Source: Phlegmacium glaucopus (taxonomy: Eukaryota > Basidiomycota > Agaricomycetes > Agaricales > Cortinariaceae). Taken from it: a stretch of 64,000 nucleotides of DNA. The notes beneath the pieces were generated by a model. The model was not told the DNA's origin, made no database searches, and was given only the letters and a program-made list of their open reading frames with translations. How positions within the stretch are numbered: position 1 is the first letter of the stretch; every line of letters begins with the position of its first letter. Made by a program: the position numbers and the translations under genes. Of this stretch, positions 21,905 to 32,360 are shown one piece after another. Location of the stretch: contig MU130319.1 in NCBI GenBank assembly GCA_015039465.1, positions 1 through 64,000 on the forward strand. The letters run 5' to 3'.

Positions 21905-24204
21905 TCAAGAAAAAGAAAACTCACGGAGAGCGATATGCAGAAAGTGGAGGCCAAATTGCCCACCATCATGTACAGGTTCTCAACACAACTCCAGCGCCAC
22001 GCGCCGTTGGTCTCGCCTTCGTCATCCAATCCCCAGATAGGCCTCAGCTTGGCACCTTGGTCGGGTCGATGATGGGTCCTCTACCGTCTCCGAAGCTTCA
22101 AGATTCGTCAAAACGACAAGCTCATATATAAAAAAGGCAAAGTGAGATACGAACCTAGTAGCACAAACAATATCAGCCTGTACTTCCTGCCCATTCTCGA
22201 ACACAACACTGTTATCGGTGAAGTGAGAAAGATTTGTGCTTGAGACGAATTTGATCTTCTGGTCGGTGATAAGTCGAGAGATACCAACATCTACATAAAT
22301 CATCAGTCCGAACTCACCTTCTTTGGAGAGTGGGTATGCATACCAAGGTAATAACCTCCAGCCTTAACCGCAGCAATAAACGCGAACCCACTTCCGTCGA
22401 CGCCACTGTTAGTCTTGAAACCGACTTCATCAAGGGCCTCCAAAATATCTCTGAAATAGAAATAATGTAAACATGACACGAGTGATCAGTCTGAGAGCAC
22501 ATACCGATCTTTCTCAGCAATTTCCGCAATGACCCTGCGGATCATAACTCTGCCAAAATAGAGAGGCAGTGATGCGGTCAAGACATCTGCGGCCTCAGTG
22601 AGAGGATCGTTCTCTTCGTAAGGTCCTGTTCATATTCAAGGACCGAATGCATCAAAAGAAAGTAGGAAAAGTGGCTGGAAAGCGAATACATACCTTTGAA
22701 CAACACTGGCTATCCATTTTTTTTGCTCATAATGTACGTCGAACTGCGTTGGAACATAGTCACATCTATATCGTAGTTGTAAAAGCGCTGGGCGATATCG
22801 TGAGCTTGAAAGTAAAAGAAAATCATGTAAGTTTAATCTGAGATGAATTTAAGGAATTGTCGAATTCACCGGAAGTACAAGCGCCGATAACCAATGCCCC
22901 CTTCTTTCCAATGTGATCTCTCGTGGTGCCGAAATTGTTTGGAATGAAGGTGTGCCTTTCAATTTATCCTGCAAAAAAAAGAGAAAAAGTTCAAATGATT
23001 CATAGGGACGAAGATGGACGGAATTTACCATTCCAGGAACCTCCGGCATGATAGGCACACCACTTCCAGTACCAATGGCAAAGACAACATGTCTGGCCTT
23101 GACGACCCTTTCCTCCTTATCACCTCTGGAAATCTTGACTTCCCAGATTTCCTTCGGTTCATCAAAATGCATACCATGGATCATTGAGGTGGTCCAGATG
23201 TTGAGTTCCAACGACTCAGCGTGGGCGCGGAGCTATCCTGCCAGCTTTGGTGCGGGTGTGAATACAGGCCATGTTTTAGGAAACGGAATCTGTGAACACG
23301 GTTAAGAAAACCTTTTCTTCTGATTGTGGGTGCACTCCACTTACATAAGGCATGTGGTCGTACCAAACAGGATCGTGGAGACAAAGAGCATCATATCGAC
23401 TCGTCCACTGCTAAGATGATTGGGAGAAGTCGACGAAGGTTAGGCATAAAATTTTCAAATTCCCAGGGGTCGCGCACTTGTCAACGATAAGAACGTCAAC
23501 ACCCATAGCCTTCGAGCGGGCCGCGACATCCATACCGCTCTGGCCAGTTCCAACAACGAGGACGGCAGGCTCGCGGTCATCATAACCAACCTCTTGCTAT
23601 CTCTTACTTGGCCAGAACCCGTGGTTGGGAATAGGGTTTCTAAACTCGCCAGTTCTTTCGGGGTGGTGAAGACCAAAAATGCCCTTCAAGTAATGCCTTG
23701 GCTTGCCTGGTTGGCAGGAGGAACGAGATGCACGGATGCCAACACCGGTGCCAACTGTCGTAGTGAAGTTGATGAAGAATTGGACCCATACGAGGACGCA
23801 GGAGAACTGTGTTCATTCCTTCACCAGTGGCAATGGTGATATCCTTCCAACCCGCGGCGGAGAAGAGAATACAGTCCTCCAAAAACTTGGAGATCTGTGC
23901 CTCGCCCTGAAGGGAACAGAAGTCCCAAGTCAAAGAAAGGATATCTCGCCACCAAGCGTCGGGCTGGAATAAGGACAGGACATCTTCAGGTTTGGCGCCT
24001 TCCTTGCTTATAATAGCAGTGAATGCATCGAGCTACTCCTTGGCTATCTGTGGAGGGGATTGCGGGGGGTTATCGAGAAGGGCTGGGTTAAGCAAGGGTT
24101 GGGAAGTCAACGGGGAGCTTTGCGGAATAAACTGGGTCTATCATGGGGCACTTATGGGACAAAGAAGCACTTGTGGTCTCAGGAATGGTCATTAAAAATG
24201 CCAT
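21905..24204 (-). pseudogene. Flavin-containing monooxygenase-like protein, broken
   Basis: An FAD/NADPH-dependent monooxygenase family protein; relatives oxygenate heteroatoms or carbonyl carbons. From ATG 24204 the reading passes LPVDFPTLA, then DAWWRDILSLTWDFCSLQG. The FAD/NAD(P) glycine motif follows in VLVVGTGQSGMDVAARSKAM, then VVKARHVVFAIGTGSGVPIM. The second nucleotide motif is GALVIGACTSG, then HDIA, DVTMFQRSSTYIMS, and FIAAVKAGGYYLGMHTHSPK. The tail includes PIWGLDDEGETNGAW and NLYMMVGNLA. In-frame TAG stops occur at 24033-24035 (where KEW is expected), 23597-23599 and 22710-22712. Frame changes occur near 23800-23860, 23460 and 22050. Introns of normal size remain visible. The gene must have been lost recently enough that all domains can still be read. 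It lies back-to-back with the Dabb gene. Confidence 0.8.
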
Positions 24205-24400
24205 GGCGCTGGCACAGTCGGAGAGAGTAGTCAGGGAGTCGGACAAGTTCAACAAGGTCGGATTTGCAGCGGGGAAGATCACGTCACGTGTATGTGACCA
24301 GTCCTGTTTGTGACACCGGGGAAAACAGTGGTGCAGGTCTCGACGCTCGGAAATATATAACGAGCTATGTCCTTAGGCTCTGGATTTTGTTCAACGGAAA

Positions 24401-24941
24401 ATGATCTCTCACATCGGTGCGTAAAAATATTGCGACACCTTGCACACCCTACTCACTTTTTTTTTCTCTTTTGTTTTGAAAAAGTGCTTATCAAATTCAC
24501 CCCTGAGGCGACACCAGAGCAGAAGAAGCTCTGGAGAGACGAAATAATTTCTCTCGGGAGCAAGATACCCGAAATCAAGGAGCTCAGGACTGGTGAAAAG
24601 GTTGTCATTGCGAGGGCTGCTGGGTTCGACGGTGGATGGGAAGACGGTGGGTTACATACTAATGACATTCCGTTTGCGGCACTAATCAACTAATGACGTA
24701 GGTGTTATCATTACCCTTGAAAATATGACGGATTATCTGGCCTATGTCGCCAATCCCGCACACGCTCAATACAAAGCTGCGACAAATCCTATAATTGCGG
24801 GTATGTATTCAGTATATTTCTTCTTTTATTCCAACCTCAGTCTTCTCGTACAAGGCAAACTTATCTACAACATCGAGTCTTAAAATCGTTTCACCCGAAA
24901 TTGGAATCAGTAGCGTGGGTGCGTTTTTATCTGGGAACTAG
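24401..24941 (+). CDS. Dabb-domain (stress-responsive A/B barrel) protein
   Basis: A small ferredoxin-like alpha/beta barrel. Exons are 24401-24416, 24485-24646, 24702-24800 and probably 24841-24941. The start MISHI joins VLIKFTPEATPEQKKLW, then ELRTGEKVVIARAAGFDGGW, and the third exon gives GVIITLENMTDYLAYVANPA followed by HAQYKAATNPIIA, matching the usual Dabb strand-helix order with conserved HxxY-type spacing. The fourth exon (VFSYKANLSTTSSLKIVSPE) is less certain. Dabb proteins dimerise; some act as polyketide cyclases or aldoxime dehydratases, many have unknown function. Its divergent start next to the flavin monooxygenase remnant (197 bp between ATGs) suggests a former shared promoter. 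Confidence 0.78.
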
Positions 24942-27441
24942 TCTGCGTGAAACATGTATATATCTGCGGAAAACTTCGACTGTGTAAAGACTTGATGAAT
25001 TATGGGTTTTCAACGGACTCAAATAACGAAATGACAAGGTATAGGTGACGCTAGAGTTGAATAACTCAAAACACCAAGTAGCTGCACAGCTGATAACGGA
25101 AAAAACCTGATGGGAGGAGGAATATCCCTTGACTTTCGGACCAGCTATTGGATCATTTTACAGAGAATCTTCGACATAGCCAAATTTAGGAGGACCACTG
25201 AGCTGTATACCATTGAGTCCCTATCATGCCCTTTTTTAATGAGAAACTTCTGCGACCGGGCTTAGCCATAAGCGAGTTGCGTCTATTTCCCCTTTATTTG
25301 CAGCTTTCTGATCCTTATCCCATTGCTCTTCTTCCGTCTTTCTCGCTCCAATAGTTCATTTGCACCACCCTATTTTGTACTACTCCATGTTTTAACACAA
25401 CTCATGGACCAAAAAATCACGGCCCAAAAATTCAAAGAGCGAAATACCTACAGCTGGGAACGGAAGAAAACAAAAATGGATCAAAAATGGACGCCAGTAC
25501 AACAAGATGATCGAGAATCTTCAGAGAAATAGTGCTCCACAGACATGCAAGATTCAAAGCACAATCCCGGAATAAGATAAGAACACGAGACAGTAGACTA
25601 TTAAGGAAGTGGTTTATGGTGCCAGTCGCCTGAAGACCGCTGAAAGACCGCTACTTTTGTACAAGGCGCCAAATCGCCCAGAGAATTTTTTCAAAAGTAA
25701 TCCTAACCTGGCCCAAACCTAAGGGTGATTTTCGTACATCGTAGTGTAGCGTTTGTTGCAATTTTCATTCAAAGAATTCATTAACTTTAGTACTATCTTG
25801 GGCCGGAATTCTAACACGCGACAAAACATCTGAAATCTGTAAGGATAGCCTGTTCAGGCAGATCACAGCTCATAATCAAATTCTATTGAGTTCTTTTGGG
25901 GTGGCTCCGTAGTCTGGAACAATTGTGATTACACATTCAACACCCTAAAGACCAACCTCACGCACCTTCTTCAGTTGAATTGAAGACCATATGACCATTG
26001 GATCACAGGAAGTTTAGGAAGATGTGGGCATTCTCAACAGGTATGGATGCAAAGATGAGTAAAAGACTTCAGCTCTCGCAAATACACAGAGCCATCGATT
26101 AGATTAGATTATGGACCCTTTTGAGAAATGCGCTATGTCGTTCAACGTAAAACTAAATAACTCTGTCAGTTTTGGTCCAGTTGGTTAGAGGGTTATTCCT
26201 TTAACAAACCACTTTCTTTCATTGAGGGTTACAAATTTTCAAACCAATACAGTGACTTGGAATTTGGGTTTGCGCAACAAAATTCGCGGCACAGCCTTTA
26301 CGGTTCGATATCGATGTGACCGCCGGTCAATCAATTTAGCCGAATAGGGTCCGATTAGATTACTTGATAAGATAATCGTAAACAGAACGATTTGTCGTCA
26401 AACGTGGCTCCTGGCAGGGCACAGGGCAAAGTGGGGATGCATGATAATATCAGTCACATCAAAAGCGGTGCTGCGAATTTTTTAGTGCAAACCAAATTCC
26501 TGCATCCCTCTAACAAATTTATAAACCTCAATGGAATCGATTTTTTAAACTTATAAGTTAAAGAAATAAGAATTTCTCCAATTTTGATGGTCCGATTTAG
26601 CTTATACAAAATAAGCGGCCTTTAGGCGACCAGCGCCATAGAAACCAGATGAAGATGGAGATGGATGTCAGTTATGGAAGGTCCTCGGAGAACTTGGCGG
26701 GTCGCCTAACTGATGTCCCAGAGATTGGAAGTCCTCGGAAGTCTGCTTTGAACTTGAGTCAACCTGTTCAGATCAATGTTTTAGGGCAATCGGAAATTCT
26801 GGGAATCCCCGTGCGAGCCGCGTCATCGTTTGTGTAAGCAGATGGCATGAAAACCAATCTAGACGTACCAAACACTGAAGGAGGGTGGTTAGAAAAAAAA
26901 ATGGGGTGAGGCTCAAACGATGGCAATGCTTATCGTTGCATCTGATCTTGTCTTATCTGTTGATCTTATCTTATCCTTAGATGAGATGTGACCGGCAAAC
27001 GCCGAATGGCGGAGGAAGGTTGGAAAACTGGAACCCAGGTAAGAAACCCACAGAAAGTTCCTTATCAGCTATTGTTAGCAATATTCTAGCCTCTTCAATT
27101 CACACCATGTGTCGCTCAAATCACCTCGTAATCGTCGACAACATCATTTGGTTTGCTAGGACTTGGAGTACACGCAGTATCTTGCAGCTGGAATGACATT
27201 TATCCGATGGCACTGTAACCAATGGGGAATTCGGCGCATCATGTGGGTTATGCTTAGAAATAAGGCTTCTACTTGCATTGACCGTGGATCATGGATCATC
27301 TTAACTCCACCGACATTTCCGAGAATTCTACTTGGTGAGGTTTTGGGCGAATTCATCTTGCGTCATCTAATGGGGTATAAAGTCTGAGATATGAACGGTT
27401 GAGGCCAATACCTCCCATCGCCTTGAACAGCGTCTAATTCA
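24942..27441. other. 2.5-kb stretch without a recognised gene
   Basis: Frames at 25323-25532, 26649-26837 and 26981-27387 have no motif and no coherent introns. Around 26680-26740 GTCCTCGGA is repeated in short palindromic surroundings. Part of this should be the epimerase promoter. Confidence 0.45.
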
Positions 27442-27442
27442 C

Positions 27443-27466
27443 CACACACACACACACACACACACA
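27443..27466. repeat. (CA)n microsatellite
   Basis: An uninterrupted run of about 12 CA units, ending 17 bases before the epimerase ATG, so it lies in the 5' leader. Confidence 0.95.
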
Positions 27467-27483
27467 TCTACACTTCACTCATC

Positions 27484-28554
27484 ATGAGAATTTTGGTCCT
27501 TGGGTATTTGGTCTTACTCCGTACCAGACGTTTGGCAATTATTGATTATACTCTGACAGTGCCTCTGGTTTCATTGGATTCCCCGCTGCTCAGGCCCTTG
27601 TCCGTGCAGGTCACTACGTTTTTGGCCTGACTCGCTCCGCAGAAAAAGCAAAGCAGCTCGCTGCTGAAGAAAGTAGGCAACACTCATTAGAAATAATTCA
27701 TCCCTTCTGACGTTATTATTATTAACCTAGTTATCCCCATCATCGGTGAAATTGATAAACCCGCTCAATGGGTCAACCTCGTTAAGGACCTCGACGTCGT
27801 GATTGAGGCAGTCGGAGGCTCAGCTGATATCAAGAAGCTGTCGGCAGACACCCTACTGGCTGTCAGCCAAGCTGCCCGTGAGCTCCGTCCCCAGGGCTCT
27901 GCTAAACTCAACTACATCTACACCTCCGGCACCTGGGTACACGGTGATAATCGCAATGAAGTCATCACAGACACGACCCCTATCAGAAGCCCAGCTGAGC
28001 TCGTCGCCTGGCGTGTCGACAGCGAACAGCTCGTCATCAACGACAAGATCCTCAACGGCTTCGTTATTCGCCCCGGACTGCTGTACGGTCGCTCCGGCTC
28101 TCTCCTTGCACCTTTCTTCAAGGACGCATCGGAAGGCAATGTCTGGTATCCCGGTACCCCTGGAGGCAGGTTTGCGTTCATCCACACTGACGACCTCGCC
28201 GATCTGTATGTGAGGGCTTCGGAGAAGGCGGTCCTCTGTGGTGGTAAGATCTTCGACGCTGCCAACGACATCACTGAGTCCGCAGATGATGTCCTCGCTG
28301 CCCTCGCCAAGGTGGCTGGAGCCAAGGGCTACGAATACAGGAAGCCCACCAACTGTGCGTTTTTTCTCTGTTAGATTGAGCCGTCATTGAAGAATCGCTA
28401 ACCAAAATTCGCTTTAGTGTATGAGGTGGCTCTTGGAACGACCTCCCTTCTCAGGCCATACCTTGCCAGGGCCCTTCTTGGCTGGCATCCAAGCAAGCCA
28501 GGTTTCGTTGATGGCCTTCCCGTCTATTACAATGCCTGGAAAGCTGCCCAGTAA
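27484..28554 (+). CDS. NAD(P)-binding epimerase/dehydratase-like (atypical SDR) protein
   Basis: A Rossmann-fold oxidoreductase. Exons are 27484-27503, 27560-27672, 27731-28354 and 28418-28554, all in phase. The N-terminal nucleotide motif is MRILVLGGASGFIGFPAAQA (GxxGxxG), followed by GLTRSAEKAKQLAAE. DLDVVIEAVGGSADI, LNYIYTSGTWVHG and VIRPGLLYGRSGS follow, as in extended or atypical SDRs. RFAFIHTDDLADLYVRA is the typical late motif. No clear YxxxK catalytic pair is visible, so it may be an atypical SDR rather than a true sugar epimerase. The C-terminus is FVDGLPVYYNAWKAAQ. No signal peptide; cytosolic. Its neighbours suggest a reductive or dehydrating step, but it could equally be a housekeeping stress gene. 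Confidence 0.9.
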
Positions 28555-29414
28555 ATACTTCCGTAGAACTTTTGTGACAATCCTGTAAATTAGAGCAACC
28601 AATTGATAGCTACTTTTTTCGCTTGAAAAAATTCTGTACCGCCGAAGACTCGGCTATGAATGGGTTCCCAGTTCACTCCACCAGGGGTGCTACGACTTTC
28701 ACGCCAACCATTTCATTATAGAATTTTATCATGGCTAAAGCGTCGTCAAGTTGTGAAATATTGACATGAGCTGGTCTTTAACTGGATGGTGTGTTGGTGA
28801 GTAGTATTGATCACCCCCTATCCAAGGAGCCTGAGACACGCAAGGACAATGGATACAGACGAGAGCTTGAAAATCGATCAGTTTTTGTCACTGATTGTCA
28901 TGCATCTATGTTAGCCCTAGTTAGAGTACCACTACGCTCAGGAAAGGCTGCATCCTGAATCCTGATGGGTATTTTTGTGCAGACCGAGAATTGGACGGAA
29001 GACGGGAGGAGTTGAATATATACGCCTAGGATAGATTCATTGATGAAGAATTTCGCCAGTAGGCTTGGTCCAGAAGGTTAATCTTCATATATAATGACGT
29101 GCAAGTGGCCCGAAGTCGTTGTAGCTTGGGTATAATTCATCATTGAGTGATGCCAGGATTATTATATAAACGGGACGTGACCTGGAAAGGTTCTTTGAGA
29201 GAATTGGCGTGTATTTTCCCGTTTACCACAGTTTACCAAGCGAAGACGATACTGGTTAACAGTTTGGCAGACTATTTGGAGAAAAGGGCGAGTGACAACA
29301 AGGAAGGACAGCAAGATTAAAGTGAAAAAACATGACCCAAGATCGAATGATGCGGCTTGATGCCAAACAAGATGGTGAAGTTGAACATCAAAAGTCAATA
29401 ACACAAACCGATGC
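28555..29414. other. Intergenic region downstream of the epimerase gene
   Basis: About 860 bp, with one minus-strand frame of 86 codons (29162-29422) lacking motifs. It ends at the inverted-repeat element. Confidence 0.45.
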
Positions 29415-29590
29415 ACAGTCAAACCCCTCTTAACCCATACCCGTCGGTGAATGCCCCAAGTATGGGTTATGGGAGGTTATGGGTTATGAGAGGTCAGTTT
29501 TGGTGTAAATTTCGGTTTGGTGCCCGCCAAAATCTATGGGTTATGGGGTTATGGCTTAGTAGAGGTATGGGTTAAGAGGGGTTCAACTGT
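29415..29590. mobile_element. MITE-like inverted-repeat element, 176 bp
   Basis: The ends are inverted repeats of about 26 bp: ACAGT followed by two mismatched bases and then AACCCCTCTTAACCCATAC on the left (29415-29440), and its complement on the right (29565-29590). The interior repeats TATGGGTTATGG several times, so most of the element is self-similar and could fold into a long hairpin. No coding capacity. A target-site duplication was not clear. Confidence 0.8.
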
Positions 29591-30049
29591 ACAAAGTAGA
29601 TGCAATTGAAGCCTAGCTTTTTCATTCAAGCACGAACCGCTTGAAGGCCTCAAGTATCCCTCGACCGATTATCGTAGTCTTCTTTATTTGGGGAACTCTG
29701 CTTTTGCCTGGTATCACAAAAACCCTATAGCTTAGACAACGAAATTAGTTCCTTGGCCCAGACGCATGCATCAGGACTCTTCAAACACCTAATGGACCGT
29801 GAACGCCGTGTATGTGGTAAACATTTTAACGTTACCGGCGCCCTAACTAATCCAGGCTACTCTTCCGAGAGCAGACCCAAAGGAACCAAGATGGCGTTGA
29901 AACAATGATTCGCAGGAAAAAACTTGAAATGCTTATTAAGCGCCATGGAGGATCTCTAAAAAATGGCATTATCATATCCCAGGAGCAACTTATCCGCTCT
30001 TCCACTGCTCTATCACCGGGTAAAATTGTGAAAGCATTATTGTTACCTA
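29591..30049. other. Intergenic region between MITE and ALDH-like gene
   Basis: About 460 bp with no recognised gene; it includes the 3' flank of the minus-strand ALDH-like gene. Confidence 0.45.
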
Positions 30050-32033
30050 CTACTTCGTGTACCTGCGATACATAAGGAATGCACCCGTGAACGCTGTGGC
30101 GTAAGTGAGATACTTGACTCCGGTGAACACCATCTTAACCTGTCAAAAAAAAAACCAGAGAGTCAACATCAAATTCAAAATAAAGAGTTTTGCTTTTAAA
30201 GATGCATTGTCAGGTACAATCTTTTTCTCTCCAACCAATACACAGGCAGGTCCAAAACGAAAAAAAAATATGAGAGAAAGAAGAGGTACCCACCCTCTCA
30301 AAGAAATCCCACCTCGTTCCATCGCCCTCAAAGACCCTCCTAATGCGGGATTTCAGGATCGTCTTTTCAAGTTGAAGAGAAAGTGCAGAGTCGCTCAGAG
30401 AGAGGAGTCGAGAAGAGCGTTTGGGAGTGATGATAACCACTTGTTGTGGGCGTGTAAGGACCCTGGTTGTAGCATTGGAGAAAGGAGCTTCAAGTGGGTT
30501 GACTGTAGCAGACGACTAAGTAAGGAAAGAGCTTATTGTGTAATGAGAAGATATACCTAGGTAATCAACCGGGATGTCGTTCACAACAGTGATAATGCTG
30601 TCAACATCATCTATGACATACGAGCGGAATGGCTCGGCGGCGTAAATGTAAAATGCAGAGACAGCAGGCCTGGGATACAAAGGCATCAATGACGGATGCT
30701 GGCAATAAAAATGGAGGCGACGTACAGAAGCTTGATTCTGTCCACTGCTGCGTCAGGTGAAGAGACACGCGACAGTATAAGGAATGGCTGACGGCCTTCA
30801 GGGAAAGTGAAGGTAGTCCTATTCGGTGCATAATGAGATCCAGGACCAATGAAATAGAGACCAAGGGTTTACTTGCTACCAGCCTCCAAAACCCAGAGCG
30901 GATCGTTGTTCAAAACCTTCATTTTTCCATCCTTAACAAAACTCTCAACAACACCATCTGCACCTTGAGCCCCCTGCCTCCCAGCCGAATCCCTTAACGC
31001 GCTCTTCACAGACGCGACAACTGCTGGATATACGGCGTCATCGACGAAGGCAATTGTCGGGGCGAAGGGAGATTGGGCATTGAACACGAGTTTGGCGTGG
31101 ACGAGGGTATGGCCTGCTGCAGGCGCGTCACCTGTCTCGTGGATGTACGCGACGGAGGTAGCGGAAGGAACTGAGGCTGATTCAGTGACGAATATGTCTC
31201 CGGAGGGAGAGATGCTCAGGTTGACGAGGGAGGGTGAAGAGGAGGTTGAAAGTAGACGTGCGGTTGACTTGGTGATGTCAACCGGATCAAGGACAGCAAA
31301 GCCCGAGTGATCGAGGAAGAGTGGGAAGAGGGAGGACAAGATGGTTGATATAGCGGCGGAACTTGGCTGTTTTCGTATCATTTCAGCTCAATGACTGAAT
31401 CAAATGGATTTGTAGAAAGAATACTCACTACGACCAGGCATAAATTGCCATTGGCGAAGGATGCAACCATGTTGCTAAGAAGCGAACTGTATGGATCTGG
31501 TAATGGTTCGATCAGCGGGTAGTAAGCAGAAAAAAGGGAGGTGATAACTTACAAGCCCAGTCAGATTTGATAACAACAATACCAGAAGGATTTGAACGGG
31601 CTGCAACACGACCGCGAAGTGTTCCAAGGACGCCTCTGGACACAGTAGTGAATGCAACCCTCGACCTCTCATACTTGACGAGTTCTTCCTCTTTCTGCTT
31701 TGCTAATTGAAGAACCGAAGTGAGCTCAAGCAGAATGTCCGTGCGAGTCAGCCTGTCATCTGTTGGATAAATTGAGTTCAAGAGAGTAAAAAGTATCACA
31801 GCGTGGTTTGCCGGACCTTTGAGAGCAGCATTGACAAGACTTTCGGCGTTCTTCTGGACAAGATCTGTTTAGAACAACTTGTGAGCCGTGAAAAATTAAC
31901 ATAGTCTGTGGAGATAGAGTTCCTTACCATGTATACCCTCGATCTGTTTTCTCCTCCAACCTAGAGGTCGAGAGAGACCAGTGTCAAAGGCGGCCTTGAG
32001 TTTCAAAATTGGTACAGGTAAGTCTTTGGACAT
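30050..32033 (-). CDS. Divergent aldehyde-dehydrogenase-like protein with C-terminal anchor
   Basis: Nine exons read in phase: 32033-31928, 31864-31817, 31759-31553, 31496-31429, 31366-30873, 30818-30726, 30669-30557, 30502-30294 and 30139-30050. The N-terminus (LKAAFDTGLSRPLGWRRKQI, then EGIHDLVQKNAESLVNAAL) follows the ALDH N-terminal helices. GIVVIKSDWAYPYSSLLSNM, then VASFANGNLCLVV, aligns with the G-x-W-N-(Y/F)-P and AAGN regions. FPLFLDHSGFAVLDPVD follows the ALDH order. The ELGGK and GQxC catalytic segments cannot be found, so the catalytic Cys and Glu appear to be missing. The end is hydrophobic (YLTYATAFTGAFLMYRRYTK), like the membrane anchor of fatty-aldehyde dehydrogenases. It may be a pseudoenzyme or have another activity. 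It is divergent from the broken reductase, whose product could have been an aldehyde. Confidence 0.72.
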
Positions 32034-32360
32034 GTTGTCATGCGAAGATGTATCTTCTGGACGTCTCGTATTTTAATTTTAATATGCATTTCGGTAGTTA
32101 AAACTTCGGAATTGGTGGTGGGGAAACGGCGTGGAGGTGACATAACATGCGTTATGCGTTACTTCATCATCTTTTTTTCCTGTCGTGTAGACCCAGTTGG
32201 CCGATTTTGTACTGTTACTATGCTGCAGCTCCTTCTCGTGGTATTCATTCAGGTTCATTGAACAAACGTTTGCACTATATTAATGGACTTCAAGAACAAG
32301 TCCAGTAGCTTACGACGCGTATTTCAAGTCCGGTGTCCAAGTCACCCACCACCACCACTC

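Noticed and set aside
25323..25532. 69-codon plus-strand frame
   Set aside because: Lys/Gln-rich, no homology pattern, no splice context; likely chance.
26165..26245. tRNA-like string GGTCCAGTTGGTTAGAG
   Set aside because: It resembles a D-arm, but no acceptor stem pairing or proper T-arm could be formed.
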